DNA of 64,000 nucleotides. It comes from an uncultured Eubacterium sp. (lineage in GTDB: Bacteria; Bacillota; Clostridia; Oscillospirales; Acutalibacteraceae). Positions 52,363-59,956 of the stretch are shown piece after piece. The notes beneath the pieces are model-generated. The model was not told the DNA's origin and searched no databases. It was given only the letters and a program-made list of their open reading frames with translations. The position numbers and the translations under genes were made by a program. Numbering within the stretch: position 1 is the first letter of the stretch; each line of letters begins with the position of its first letter. Location of the stretch: assembly GCA_910583925.1 (NCBI GenBank), contig CAJTZJ010000007.1, positions 35,369-99,368 of the forward strand, in the 5' to 3' direction.

Positions 52363-52562
52363 ATATCAACCACCTTCCTTCGTTTCTTTTTCCGTTTTGC
52401 TTCCTGCTCTTTTTGCCAAGTCCGATAACAGGTATACGAGCAATACATTTTAAACGAATTAGCATTTTTATAAATCCATTGTGATGGGTCTGCTACCCAG
52501 AATTCTTTTCCGCAGGATGCACATTTGTATGTAAACCCATAACGAAAGCTTCTTGATTTCAT
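52353..52562 (-). CDS. Small zinc-ribbon phage protein
   Basis: The 69-residue protein has two Cys pairs (YKCASCGKEFWVAD and MYCSYTCYRTWQKEQ) and a very basic C-terminus (KRKKKRRK), so it likely binds zinc and DNA or RNA. It precedes and overlaps the late regulator, and the two may work together. Confidence 0.8.
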   Translation of the reverse strand: MKSRSFRYGFTYKCASCGKEFWVADPSQWIYKNANSFKMYCSYTCYRTWQKEQEAKRKKKRRKVVDIWK

Positions 52563-52609
52563 GAATTAACCCCTCCTTGTCCTATTCGTTAGGATAAGGC
52601 TGTTTTGTT

Positions 52610-52891
52610 TTATGCCCAATCTAAAGCCTGTCCGCAATAACAACAATACGCTTGCTCATAATTGTCGGATTCATCTTTTATCACAGGATTATCACAGATA
52701 GGACAATACGCTATATCCGGAATTTTCAATTTTCCAATAATACTCTTTTCAATAGGCTTTTTCGGTATCTGTCTTTCAACACATTCTGCAACAGTCAAAC
52801 CGCTTTTGGTTTTATATTCATATAAAGCTTCATTGACACACTCCTGCATTTTTTCATTTTCAATTTTTATTTCAAATACGATTCCCGCCAT
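52610..52891 (-). CDS. Phage zinc-ribbon protein
   Basis: The 93-residue protein has an N-terminal alpha/beta part (VFEIKIENEKMQECVNEALYEYKTK) and a C-terminal four-Cys zinc ribbon (YCPICDNPV... CCYCGQALDW). Common in Clostridia prophage early regions; function unknown. Confidence 0.82.
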   Translation of the reverse strand: MAGIVFEIKIENEKMQECVNEALYEYKTKSGLTVAECVERQIPKKPIEKSIIGKLKIPDIAYCPICDNPVIKDESDNYEQAYCCYCGQALDWA

Positions 52892-52893
52892 GT

Positions 52894-53415
52894 TTATACT
52901 TCCTCACAGTAGCACCACTTAATACCTTTTGTGTGTGATTGTCTACCTTTAAGATTAGCAACGATATTTGAAGAAAAAATCCCTGTATCCCTTTCAGCTT
53001 CCCTTATACTCTGATAAACTTTAGTTGTTTTCCCACTTTTTACATATGTTCCTATTATTGATTTCTTAATCTTTGAATTATGTAAGTCATAACAATTCAT
53101 AGTGTGCAACGTTTTAGCTGCATGCTCCACATTTTCAAGTGAAGTACACCATTCTAAATTATCCACATCATTATTTTTTGGATTACCATCTATATGATTT
53201 ACAAATGGTTTATGCAATGAATTATCAATATAATACAAAGCTACAAGACGATGTATATAAAATCGTTGTTTGATACCATTGTTATATAAATCCACATAAT
53301 AATAGCCTCTGCCTGAATGATTAGATGTTGGCTTTTTAATATGTCCTGTTGTAACATTAACAACTGTACCATTCGGATATATTGCATAATTTTCAAAATC
53401 TTTAATCAATTTCAT
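52894..53415 (-). CDS. HNH homing endonuclease (NUMOD4-type)
   Basis: The 173-residue protein has an N-terminal NUMOD4 motif (MKLIKDFENYAIYPNGTVVN), an HNH nuclease (YIHRLVALYYI.., FVNHIDGNPKNNDVDNLEWCT), and a C-terminal DNA-binding NUMOD-like tail (TTKVYQSIREAERDTGI). It is a free-standing selfish gene between two phage genes. It overlaps the ASCH gene stop by 14 nt. Confidence 0.92.
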   Translation of the reverse strand: MKLIKDFENYAIYPNGTVVNVTTGHIKKPTSNHSGRGYYYVDLYNNGIKQRFYIHRLVALYYIDNSLHKPFVNHIDGNPKNNDVDNLEWCTSLENVEHAAKTLHTMNCYDLHNSKIKKSIIGTYVKSGKTTKVYQSIREAERDTGIFSSNIVANLKGRQSHTKGIKWCYCEEV

Positions 53416-54004
53416 AAACATACCCCCAAGATTGAAACGGGCGTGTTAATGGCTTTTTATTATCAACGGAGCACCACCAACCACCGCCATCCTCACAAGG
53501 AAAACTTGCACTGTATGATTCTATGTATTTACAATCTCCGCATTGGTCTAAATCGTCCTTATTGCAAATTGTGTAAAATTTGTTTAACTCTTTCGGCTCA
53601 TCATAGATTTTAAGGTTTGTGATGTGATAGCCGTATAATGTTTTGCCCTTGCCATATTTCCACAACTGCTCTTGCGTTAAGCAAGTTAAGGCTAAATCAT
53701 CATCGGAAATATTATAAGAATTGGTTTCAGTATTAAACACCCATTTTCTTATTTCATCACAAATGTACTCGCCGATAACTTTGCCGTGACCATTTTTCCA
53801 TATATCACTACCGGCAAAACTACCTTTTGAATATGTCGGTAAAAGAAAAGGAATTTTATCTTTTGTGCAATATATGTAAGATTTGAAAGGTGTAGAAATA
53901 TTTGGCTTTGTTTTCCTTATTTCATATCCTTTTCTACCTACTGCAATATTTCCACAGTGAAAAGGTTTTATGCTTTGTATTATTGATGGTAGTATTAAAT
54001 TCAT
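53402..54004 (-). CDS. ASCH-domain phage protein
   Basis: The 200-residue protein has the ASCH-like N-terminus ILPSIIQSIKPFHCGNIAVGRKGYEIRKTKP, the RNA-binding-like fold seen in many phage genes, and a Cys-rich C-terminal part (DQCGDCKYIESYSASFPCEDGGGWWC). Function unknown; perhaps RNA or nucleotide binding. Its ATG overlaps the preceding 40-residue ORF (ATGA). Confidence 0.85.
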   Translation of the reverse strand: MNLILPSIIQSIKPFHCGNIAVGRKGYEIRKTKPNISTPFKSYIYCTKDKIPFLLPTYSKGSFAGSDIWKNGHGKVIGEYICDEIRKWVFNTETNSYNISDDDLALTCLTQEQLWKYGKGKTLYGYHITNLKIYDEPKELNKFYTICNKDDLDQCGDCKYIESYSASFPCEDGGGWWCSVDNKKPLTRPFQSWGYVYEID

Positions 54005-54123
54005 TCGTCATTCTCCCATTCACAAGAAAAATGTGGTTCGTCAGCATATAAGCAAAAGTCTGCACAATACTGGCTATTCGCATTAGTACATATTCCTGTG
54101 TATTCATCTAACCATTTACACAT
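54001..54123 (-). CDS. 40-residue Cys-rich phage protein
   Basis: The ORF encodes MCKWLDEYTGICTNANSQYC, then ADFCLYADEPHFSCEWENDE: six Cys in metal-binding spacing. It is coupled at both ends (TGATG with the gene before, ATGA with the gene after). It is too tightly packed and Cys-patterned to be chance. Confidence 0.78.
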   Translation of the reverse strand: MCKWLDEYTGICTNANSQYCADFCLYADEPHFSCEWENDE

Positions 54124-54398
54124 CAGTCCTTAACCTCCTCATCCATTTTTGCTCCGTAACTGCAAAAGTGATTGTTGTGAACAGGCTTGCCCAGGCTGAA
54201 CACTCTGTTTGTTTTATGCCAACAAAGCATTTTACGCTTCAGCAAATGCTTACAATCCCTACAATGAACAACAGGCTCATAGTCGAAGGTTGGGGCAAAA
54301 TCCACCAAGTCCAAAAAATTATTGATAGTATCATTATCATAATTCTCCGTCATTATTTCTTCTCTTAAAGCATTCGCATCAATCGGTCTTACTGCCAT
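54123..54398 (-). CDS. Small Cys-containing phage protein
   Basis: The 91-residue protein opens AVRPIDANALREEIM, a very common Clostridia phage N-terminus, with CRDCKHLLKRKMLCWH and HFCSYG Cys/His pairs. The ATG at 54398 follows AGGAGGG and is preferred to a start 57 nt upstream. Function unknown. Confidence 0.82.
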   Translation of the reverse strand: MAVRPIDANALREEIMTENYDNDTINNFLDLVDFAPTFDYEPVVHCRDCKHLLKRKMLCWHKTNRVFSLGKPVHNNHFCSYGAKMDEEVKD

Positions 54399-54654
54399 TG
54401 TTAACCCTCCTGTTCCAAGCTTCAATAGCTTTTTTTCTTCCGTTGAAATTGTCACTTTGAATTACAAGCTTTTCCTCGTTGTTGAAATAATACTCTGTAA
54501 TTCCACCTTCTTTTTTAGTTCCGCAGTTCGGACAATAAACGCTCCAATGTGTTATTAAATCGCCATTTTCACTATTTCTGCATGGCTCGATTCTGTCATG
54601 CTGTATTCGTGCTTCTCCGCCACAAAACGGACAAGGTTTTAATTCTTCAGCCAT
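54379..54654 (-). CDS. Lar-like restriction alleviation protein
   Basis: The 91-residue protein has AEELKPCPFCGGEARIQHD, then YCPNCGTKKEGG and a C-terminal KKAIEAWNRRV, the Lar-family signature. Rac Lar modulates type I restriction in E. coli, but Clostridia phage homologues are untested. It overlaps both neighbours. Confidence 0.9.
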   Translation of the reverse strand: MAEELKPCPFCGGEARIQHDRIEPCRNSENGDLITHWSVYCPNCGTKKEGGITEYYFNNEEKLVIQSDNFNGRKKAIEAWNRRVNNGSKTD

Positions 54655-55147
54655 TTTCTTTCAACTCCATTTCTTCATTTTTCATAAACACAATCCAATG
54701 TGTTTTATTCAGCTTTCCACTCTTATGACCGAAAAGCGGAGAATACGGTGCAAGTTTTATAATTTCGTTTACAGTTACATCCGTTTCATTCCATTTGAAA
54801 ACTAAAATACCGTTCGGCTTTAAAACTCTGAAGCATTCGCTAAATCCCTGCTTTAAATCGTCTTTGTATGTATCAGGATTTAATCGACCGTACTTTTTAG
54901 CAAGCCAAGATTTCTCGCCTGCTTTAATTAAATGCGGAGGATCAAATACAACGAGTTGGAATACATTATCATCAAAATAGATATGGCGAAAATCTCCGAC
55001 CATATCCGGATTAACAACAAACTTACGCCCATCGCAAAGGGTATCATCGCATTCTCTGTTATCCATAAATACCGTTAACGGATTGCTTTTATCAAACCAA
55101 AACATACGGCCACCGCAACAAGCATCTAAAATTAAAGGTTTAGCCAT
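54647..55147 (-). CDS. SAM-dependent DNA methyltransferase-like protein
   Basis: The 166-residue protein has ILDACCGGRMFWFDK (SAM loop), a VVFDPPHL catalytic motif IV (DPPH) and FSECFRVLKPNGILVFKWNE. Targets are not known; DPPH-type enzymes often methylate adenine or cytosine N4. It overlaps the next gene by 8 nt. Confidence 0.9.
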   Translation of the reverse strand: MAKPLILDACCGGRMFWFDKSNPLTVFMDNRECDDTLCDGRKFVVNPDMVGDFRHIYFDDNVFQLVVFDPPHLIKAGEKSWLAKKYGRLNPDTYKDDLKQGFSECFRVLKPNGILVFKWNETDVTVNEIIKLAPYSPLFGHKSGKLNKTHWIVFMKNEEMELKENG

Positions 55148-55487
55148 TCTGCAACTCCTTCAGCCTTGCTTCGGCTTCTTCTCTTGTGAGAAGTATTTCA
55201 CTAAGCGGCACAATTACACCACTGTTACTTTCCATATTGATATATCCTTCAAAATACTCGTTGCAAATCTCAACAGGATTATCTTCATTGTTCAAAATTG
55301 GCGATAAAAAAGCAAAATCATTATTTGCCATAATAAAGATAAATCCCGAATAATCAACAACCGTATCATCTTCATAGTCCAAGATATACACCATATCCCC
55401 AACCTTGCAAGGCAGTTCAATCATAGTGCTGTTTTCGAGTTTGTCCTCATAGAATTTTAGTCTTTCTCTCAATTCGGCAGCCTGCAC
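55140..55487 (-). CDS. Phage protein of unknown function
   Basis: The 115-residue protein starts (GTG) QAAELRERLKFYEDKLENSTMIELPCKVGDMVYILDYEDD and ends PLSEILLTREEAEARLKELQNG, a frequent Clostridia phage frame. The N-terminal region lies over the end of the truncated PAPS-reductase-like gene, so the original start may have been lost in a deletion. Confidence 0.7.
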   Translation of the reverse strand: MQAAELRERLKFYEDKLENSTMIELPCKVGDMVYILDYEDDTVVDYSGFIFIMANNDFAFLSPILNNEDNPVEICNEYFEGYINMESNSGVIVPLSEILLTREEAEARLKELQNG

Positions 55488-55770
55488 TGCAATAACGCAT
55501 TAATCTTGTAGGCGGTATCATCTTTTTAACGATAAGCTTCCACATAGAGAGCTTCGGTCTGATAATCTCAATTCCCTGAGAACGGATATAATAAACTGTT
55601 TCAGGTGCATCAACTGTTGTAAGATTATGCACTTGCTTAAACAGCACATCTGCCATTCTGCACAATTCAGCTATTACGGCACTGTCTTTGCCGCCGCTGT
55701 TAAGCACTGTGTATGTATCAGAGCAGAAGCTCTTAAGATACTCAATTGATTGTTTTACTTTATCGTTCAT
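55447..55770 (-). pseudogene. Truncated phosphoadenosine-phosphosulfate-reductase-like (PP-loop) gene
   Basis: The N-terminal half has the PP-loop TVLNSGGKDSAVIAELC and TVDAPETVYYIRSQG, then KKMIPPTRLMRYCSAGC. Normal phage members continue for about 100 residues past RYC; here it ends after RIERKTKIL within the next gene. A deletion seems to have joined it to the start of the downstream gene. Phage relatives may be linked to DNA modification, but that is unproven. Confidence 0.75.
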
Positions 55771-55936
55771 TATCTGTCCTTTTTGCAAGCACTACATCTT
55801 GAATTCTATTCACTATGCAATGCTCACATTTTTCATCAAGCTCGTCCTGTGTTATATCTGACACAGGATGTTTGCATATATTGTCACAGATATTCTCTGT
55901 TAATTCTTCTTTTGGGTCTTTGCGTATTAAGGTCAT
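55760..55936 (-). CDS. 58-residue Cys-containing phage protein
   Basis: Start ATG at 55936 follows AAAGGAGG. It encodes MTLIRKDPKEELTENICDN, then ICKHPVSDITQDELDEKCEHC, with four Cys in zinc-ribbon-like spacing. Its stop overlaps the next ATG. Confidence 0.78.
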   Translation of the reverse strand: MTLIRKDPKEELTENICDNICKHPVSDITQDELDEKCEHCIVNRIQDVVLAKRTDNER

Positions 55937-55948
55937 AGATTTCCTCCT

Positions 55949-56605
55949 TTATCCCCACTGTTCAGCCATTGCTTTGGCTATGCCCGAAAAAGTTTTGCTT
56001 CTGTTTTTGGCTCTATTCTTGGTAAACATTCCTCTATGTTGTTTTCCGTGTTTTCCTGAATATGAACCACTCGGACACCATGTTGCTTTAGGTTCAACAA
56101 TATCAGTTGATTTTAGTGGTGCAACTCCTTTTTCCCATAACAGTGTCAGTTTTGTAAATGGATTTCCAAATTGATACGGTTGTATTTTCTGCGTAGGTTC
56201 AGGATATTCATAAATTTTACTTGGTGTCGGATTTTCAATAACAATCTTTTCACAATCTGCGTTATAAATTGTCATAAACAATGCCTTACCGCATAAGCCT
56301 TCATAATACCTTTGCAAATTCAATGTATGCCCTTTCCATAAATGCCTTGCACCTGCATTACTTGTTTTAGTACACGGAGGAAAAGCAATAATCATATCCC
56401 ACTTGCCATTTACTGTATGTACCTTTCCGTCACAGGTTTTGAATTCACAATTACCATTCAGCAATGGTATAACATCCTGCATAATATGCCATTCAGGATG
56501 TCCGCCTGAACACTCAATTACATCACAGCTGAACGCTCTATGTCCTTTTTCTCTGAAAGCCATACACACTCGCTGGCTTTCTTCACATGCTACTAATATG
56601 TTCAT
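55949..56605 (-). CDS. Phage DNA cytosine methyltransferase-like protein
   Basis: The 218-residue protein has a SAM motif NILVACEESQRVCMAFREKG and a catalytic-type AFPPCTKTSNAGARHLW, the PPCT of C5-cytosine methyltransferases. The usual C-terminal target domain is short. The TTKLTLLW-like TKLTLLWEKGV block follows. It may protect phage DNA from restriction. Confidence 0.88.
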   Translation of the reverse strand: MNILVACEESQRVCMAFREKGHRAFSCDVIECSGGHPEWHIMQDVIPLLNGNCEFKTCDGKVHTVNGKWDMIIAFPPCTKTSNAGARHLWKGHTLNLQRYYEGLCGKALFMTIYNADCEKIVIENPTPSKIYEYPEPTQKIQPYQFGNPFTKLTLLWEKGVAPLKSTDIVEPKATWCPSGSYSGKHGKQHRGMFTKNRAKNRSKTFSGIAKAMAEQWG

Positions 56606-56607
56606 TG

Positions 56608-57156
56608 TTAAACCTCATTTCCCCAACAATCCCAACCGTCTGCCTGCTGCCTTGCAAATAATTCTATTCTTGGCAAATCGCCGACAAGTTCAACAATTCG
56701 GTTTCTCGTTTCATCAGGCTTTTTACTGTGTTCTTCAATTTTTGACATAATTACCTGATGCACTCCTGCAGATATGCGTTTCGGATGTCCCTTTGTAGCA
56801 ATAATACATAATTCAGAATTTGCTCTCGTCCAAAAGCCCATACCCCAAAATAATGTTGGAGTTTTTTTATTTTGCTTTACCCATACAAATCCAGCCGTTT
56901 TATATTCAAATCCCCACGCTTCTATAACCTTTAGTGCTTCTTTAAATGTAGGAAATGTAACCCACATAAAAAGAATTGAGTCTTTTTCAGTTATTTTCTC
57001 AACAGGCAATGAACATATATCATCTATGCTCGTTGTGGGATAATGGCTTTCAGCTGATCTACCTAATCCTTTTTTTGAATAGGCTCTATACCTCCATGGC
57101 GGATCAGCATAAATTATGTTGTATTTCTTATCTGTGTTATGTATATCTGTAAACAT
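56608..57156 (-). CDS. MT-A70-family adenine N6 methyltransferase
   Basis: The 182-residue protein has the MT-A70 motifs: NIIYADPPWRYRAYS (DPPW), FMWVTFPTFKEALKVIEAWGF, and NSELCIIATKGHPKRI. It methylates adenine N6 in DNA. It starts at the stop of the following 72-residue gene. Confidence 0.94.
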   Translation of the reverse strand: MFTDIHNTDKKYNIIYADPPWRYRAYSKKGLGRSAESHYPTTSIDDICSLPVEKITEKDSILFMWVTFPTFKEALKVIEAWGFEYKTAGFVWVKQNKKTPTLFWGMGFWTRANSELCIIATKGHPKRISAGVHQVIMSKIEEHSKKPDETRNRIVELVGDLPRIELFARQQADGWDCWGNEV

Positions 57157-57374
57157 TACTTTTCCACCCTTTCAAACTTGTAATCCCCAATATCCGAAAG
57201 AGGGATTGCTCCAAGCGGATAGCCAAGCGGTGTATCACTATCGTGTACCAAAACAATTCCGTTTGGTGTTTCTTTTGCTGCATACGGAAATTTCTGACCT
57301 AAATAATCAAGTTCGTATCTATCTCCGTCCTGTACTCTTATTCCCTGTGCTTTTCCTAAACACATTTTTATCAT
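57156..57374 (-). CDS. Small phage protein
   Basis: The 72-residue protein (IKMCLGKAQGIRVQDGDRYELDYLGQKFPYAAKETPNGIVLVHDSD) shows no known motif. Abuts the MT-A70 gene. Confidence 0.7.
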   Translation of the reverse strand: MIKMCLGKAQGIRVQDGDRYELDYLGQKFPYAAKETPNGIVLVHDSDTPLGYPLGAIPLSDIGDYKFERVEK

Positions 57375-57377
57375 CTC

Positions 57378-57470
57378 CTAATGAACACTAAATTTGAAAA
57401 TCAGAAATACAATTGCAAAAGCAATTACAAATCTGATTATTGATTGTGAAAATTTACGCATTTGCTGCAT
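57378..57470 (-). CDS. 30-residue membrane peptide
   Basis: An ORF of 30 codons (MQQMRKFSQSIIR then FVIAFAIVFLIFKFSVH) has one hydrophobic helix. AAGGAG lies just upstream and its start overlaps the nuclease gene's stop. Confidence 0.5.
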   Translation of the reverse strand: MQQMRKFSQSIIRFVIAFAIVFLIFKFSVH

Positions 57471-57777
57471 TACACTCCTTATAAATCTTAAACCAATCCT
57501 CAAGGCTCATAGTTACAAGCCAATCACAATTATTCTTTCGGTGCATAACCACAGGCATTTCGTTTTTTCTTGCATCAGCTTTGGATTGAGCCATTGCGTC
57601 ATAAAGGTTTAATTTTTCAACCCTTTTGCATTCGATATGTATTCCCGGCAAGCCCACAACATCTGCATCGCCATTTGCACCGCAATACTGCTGTCCTCTT
57701 CGGCAATCATAGCCATATGCCTTTAATGCCTTCGCAAGTTCTCTTTCTCCTCTTGCACCCTTTTGTCTGCTGTTCAT
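57454..57777 (-). CDS. Phage PDDEXK resolvase-like endonuclease
   Basis: The 107-residue protein has RQKGARGERELAKALKAYGYDCRRGQQYCGANGDADVVGLPGIHIECKRVE, the Holliday-resolvase-like PDDEXK core (E, D, ExK). It probably cuts branched DNA in replication or packaging. Overlaps the next ATGA. Confidence 0.9.
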   Translation of the reverse strand: MNSRQKGARGERELAKALKAYGYDCRRGQQYCGANGDADVVGLPGIHIECKRVEKLNLYDAMAQSKADARKNEMPVVMHRKNNCDWLVTMSLEDWFKIYKECNAANA

Positions 57778-58355
57778 TCTGCCTCCTTAAGCATCAAATT
57801 ATTGCTATTTGTAAGAAGCATAATGCTTTTATATTCCTGCCTTTTTCGGATTGCAGGCATCGTTTTCAAAAAGCGATTTTTTTCAAAATGCAAATCATCC
57901 TCTGTATAATTCTTTGCCATTCGGAGAAGCTCGCTTCTGCCGCCAAGATAGCTTTTTAATTCTTCGGGAAGCTGGTTCCATACCTCTAGAGCCTTGTTCC
58001 TTGCATTCTGCCCCTGCGTTAAGCCGTTATCTTCAACAAATGTAAAATTGAAGCGATACATCAGTCTGTCCGTTTCATGCACAGCATCCGTCAGCCTATT
58101 CCACAATTCCTCGTCTGATATTTGATTTGCCTGCTCAAAATTGTTTAGCTGCTCAATAACATCAGCAGGTGTTGGTGGTGTTTTGCAGGTCTTTAAGCAT
58201 TCAAGCATTGCCACATCAACCGCCTTATCCGGGTAATCTTTCAAAATCAATTCCCAGGTATTTACAAGTGAGTTTCGCTCTGTACCTGTTGCGTAATACG
58301 GGTAAATAGTCTTTATCGCTGCAATCAATTCAATAATTTTCTTTTTACTCGCCAT
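57774..58355 (-). CDS. Replicative helicase loader/inhibitor (G39P-like)
   Basis: The 193-residue protein has an N-terminal helical domain of the G39P type: IELIAAIKTIYPYYATGTERNSLVNTWELILKDYP, then TCKTPPTPADVIEQL. Such proteins load the DnaB-type helicase onto the initiator-origin complex. It follows the initiator gene by overlap of 11 nt. Confidence 0.85.
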   Translation of the reverse strand: MASKKKIIELIAAIKTIYPYYATGTERNSLVNTWELILKDYPDKAVDVAMLECLKTCKTPPTPADVIEQLNNFEQANQISDEELWNRLTDAVHETDRLMYRFNFTFVEDNGLTQGQNARNKALEVWNQLPEELKSYLGGRSELLRMAKNYTEDDLHFEKNRFLKTMPAIRKRQEYKSIMLLTNSNNLMLKEAE

Positions 58356-59238
58356 TTCTTATACACTCCTCTCGAATAGTTGCAAGGTCTGCCATAAATT
58401 CATCATATTCTGATTTTCTCTTTGTTTGATTGCATACTGTTCCAACAGTATTACAATAATTGCCCTCTAACACTTTAGGAAAGTTATTCGGCTTAACAAA
58501 CCAATCGAATGTGATTATCCAACCTCTATCGTTGTTGCCTTTAAGGAAATCACTTTGTCTTATGTTCTCAATTGCATTTAACACATTATCAATGCCATAT
58601 TCCTTTAATCTTGCCGAAAGCAACTTATATCGAGTTGATGATGTTGCTATTCTTGAAACAGGCTTAATCGCTGTATCCTTCTGCAATGAATTCCACGCAT
58701 CAACAATCAGCTGAATGCTCGGTCGGACAGATTCTGTCTGACAAGTAATTTCTTCTGAAATTACTACACTATTCTTTACATTCTTATCATTCTTTATATT
58801 CTTATCATTCTTTATATTCTTATCATTCTTGTTTGTATGTTTCACTGTCGTTTCAGTGTCGTTTGACTGTCGTTCCACTGTCGTTTCAGTGTCGTTTTCT
58901 TGATAAGATGTGTCTTGATATTTCGCATAATTAAGCACTTTTAAGACCGTCTTTTTACTGTCGCTTTTTTCAAGAGAAATCATTTTTTCTTGTTCTAAAA
59001 TGTTCAGAAAATTTTTAACTTTTGTATTGCTCCAACCCCATCTTTCAGTTAGTTTTCTGATAGATGTAATTGTTTCTCCTCGCTCAACATCAATCAATTT
59101 TCCATCGAAAAATTTTTTCTCTTTTGTATGATTTACCAGATGCAAAATATCAATCCACGCTTGACCTTTGGCAAAGGGTTTATCGGTCCAAAGCCAATGG
59201 TCAAGTATGCTTCTGTATGATTTTATCCATCCCTGCAT
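58345..59238 (-). CDS. Phage replication initiator (DnaD-like)
   Basis: The 297-residue protein begins QGWIKSYRSILDHWLWTDKPFAKGQAWIDILHLVNH, typical of phage replisome organisers, with winged-helix ETITSIRKLTERWGWSNTKVKNFLNILEQ. A repeated, low-complexity linker (about 110-165, including three KNDKNI repeats) is followed by a C-terminal DnaD-like domain with NPNNF-like KPNNFPKVLEGNY. Its own gene contains iterons, which is where many phages place the origin. Confidence 0.9.
   Translation of the reverse strand: MQGWIKSYRSILDHWLWTDKPFAKGQAWIDILHLVNHTKEKKFFDGKLIDVERGETITSIRKLTERWGWSNTKVKNFLNILEQEKMISLEKSDSKKTVLKVLNYAKYQDTSYQENDTETTVERQSNDTETTVKHTNKNDKNIKNDKNIKNDKNVKNSVVISEEITCQTESVRPSIQLIVDAWNSLQKDTAIKPVSRIATSSTRYKLLSARLKEYGIDNVLNAIENIRQSDFLKGNNDRGWIITFDWFVKPNNFPKVLEGNYCNTVGTVCNQTKRKSEYDEFMADLATIREECIRNGE
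58771..58897. repeat. Candidate phage replication origin: three 18-bp AT-rich repeats and five 11-bp iterons
   Basis: 58771-58824 holds three tandem 18-bp repeats (ATTCTTTAYATTCTTATC). After 18 bp, 58843-58897 holds five perfectly spaced 11-bp units (CACTGTCGTTT, CAGTGTCGTTT, GACTGTCGTTC, CACTGTCGTTT, CAGTGTCGTTT). An 11-bp period is not a multiple of three, so coding need not explain it. AT-rich repeats next to iterons in an initiator gene look like a replication origin. Confidence 0.75.
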
Positions 59239-59246
59239 ACTGCACC

Positions 59247-59681
59247 TCAGAACGGCAAATCGTCATCATCGTCAGCAATTTCTTCAAAGTCGCTGTTATC
59301 AGCTTCTGCATAGCTTGGTGCCGGCTGATGAAAAGGTGTATCCGAAGCTGTATCGTTTTCTGTTTTTGAGCCGCAGAAGGAAACATTGTTTGCAACAACC
59401 TGAACCGATTTTCTTTTGCTGCCGTCTTTATCTGTAAAGTTTTCCGTCTGTATTGAGCCTTCAATAGCAATCATTGAGCCCTTGTGAAAATAACGGCTTA
59501 TGAATTCCGCTGTCTGTCGCCACGCTGTTACATCAATGAAATCTGTCTTGCGTTCTTCTCCTTTAGCTTGAAATTGTCTGTCACAGGCTATCTGAAAGCG
59601 TATAACTGATACACCACTTGGTGTTGCCCTTAACTCAGGCTCATATGTAAGCCTGCCCATTAAAACTGCTGAATTGATCAT
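59247..59681 (-). CDS. ssb: Single-stranded DNA-binding protein
   Basis: The 144-residue protein starts INSAVLMGRLTYEPELRATPSGVSVIRFQIACDR and has TAEFISRYFHKGSMIAIEGSIQTENFTDKDGSKR, then the acidic tail EEIADDDDDLPF. It coats single-stranded DNA and calls in other replication proteins. Confidence 0.96.
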   Translation of the reverse strand: MINSAVLMGRLTYEPELRATPSGVSVIRFQIACDRQFQAKGEERKTDFIDVTAWRQTAEFISRYFHKGSMIAIEGSIQTENFTDKDGSKRKSVQVVANNVSFCGSKTENDTASDTPFHQPAPSYAEADNSDFEEIADDDDDLPF

Positions 59682-59956
59682 AAATAATTCCTCCCGAATA
59701 TTTTCATAAAATCCTCTTCCGGATAGTGAGTTTCAAATGCTCTTTGCCCTATCTCATGAAGATACTGCATTGTTTCTCTATTGTGATGTGCGCCGTTTGG
59801 CGGCTCATTATGACACCAATGGCATAATTTAACCTTTAATCCGTAAAGCTCGCTTTTACGGCGGTTGTAAGACCCAAAAATGTGATGCATTTCAAGACAA
59901 TCATATCTGCCGCAAAGAAAGCACTTTGTTGTATCAAGCTGAATAATACTATCCAT
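59678..59956 (-). CDS. Phage HNH-like zinc protein
   Basis: The 92-residue protein has TTKCFLCGRYDCLEMHHIFGSYNRRKSELYGLKVKLCHWCHNE, an HNH-like ββα metal region with Cys pairs. It resembles phage recombination nucleases (NinG-like). It overlaps SSB's ATG. Confidence 0.78.
   Translation of the reverse strand: MDSIIQLDTTKCFLCGRYDCLEMHHIFGSYNRRKSELYGLKVKLCHWCHNEPPNGAHHNRETMQYLHEIGQRAFETHYPEEDFMKIFGRNYL

Noticed and set aside
58771..58897. CRISPR array
   Set aside because: The repeats are 11 and 18 bp, contiguous without spacers and inside a coding gene; no cas genes occur in the window.
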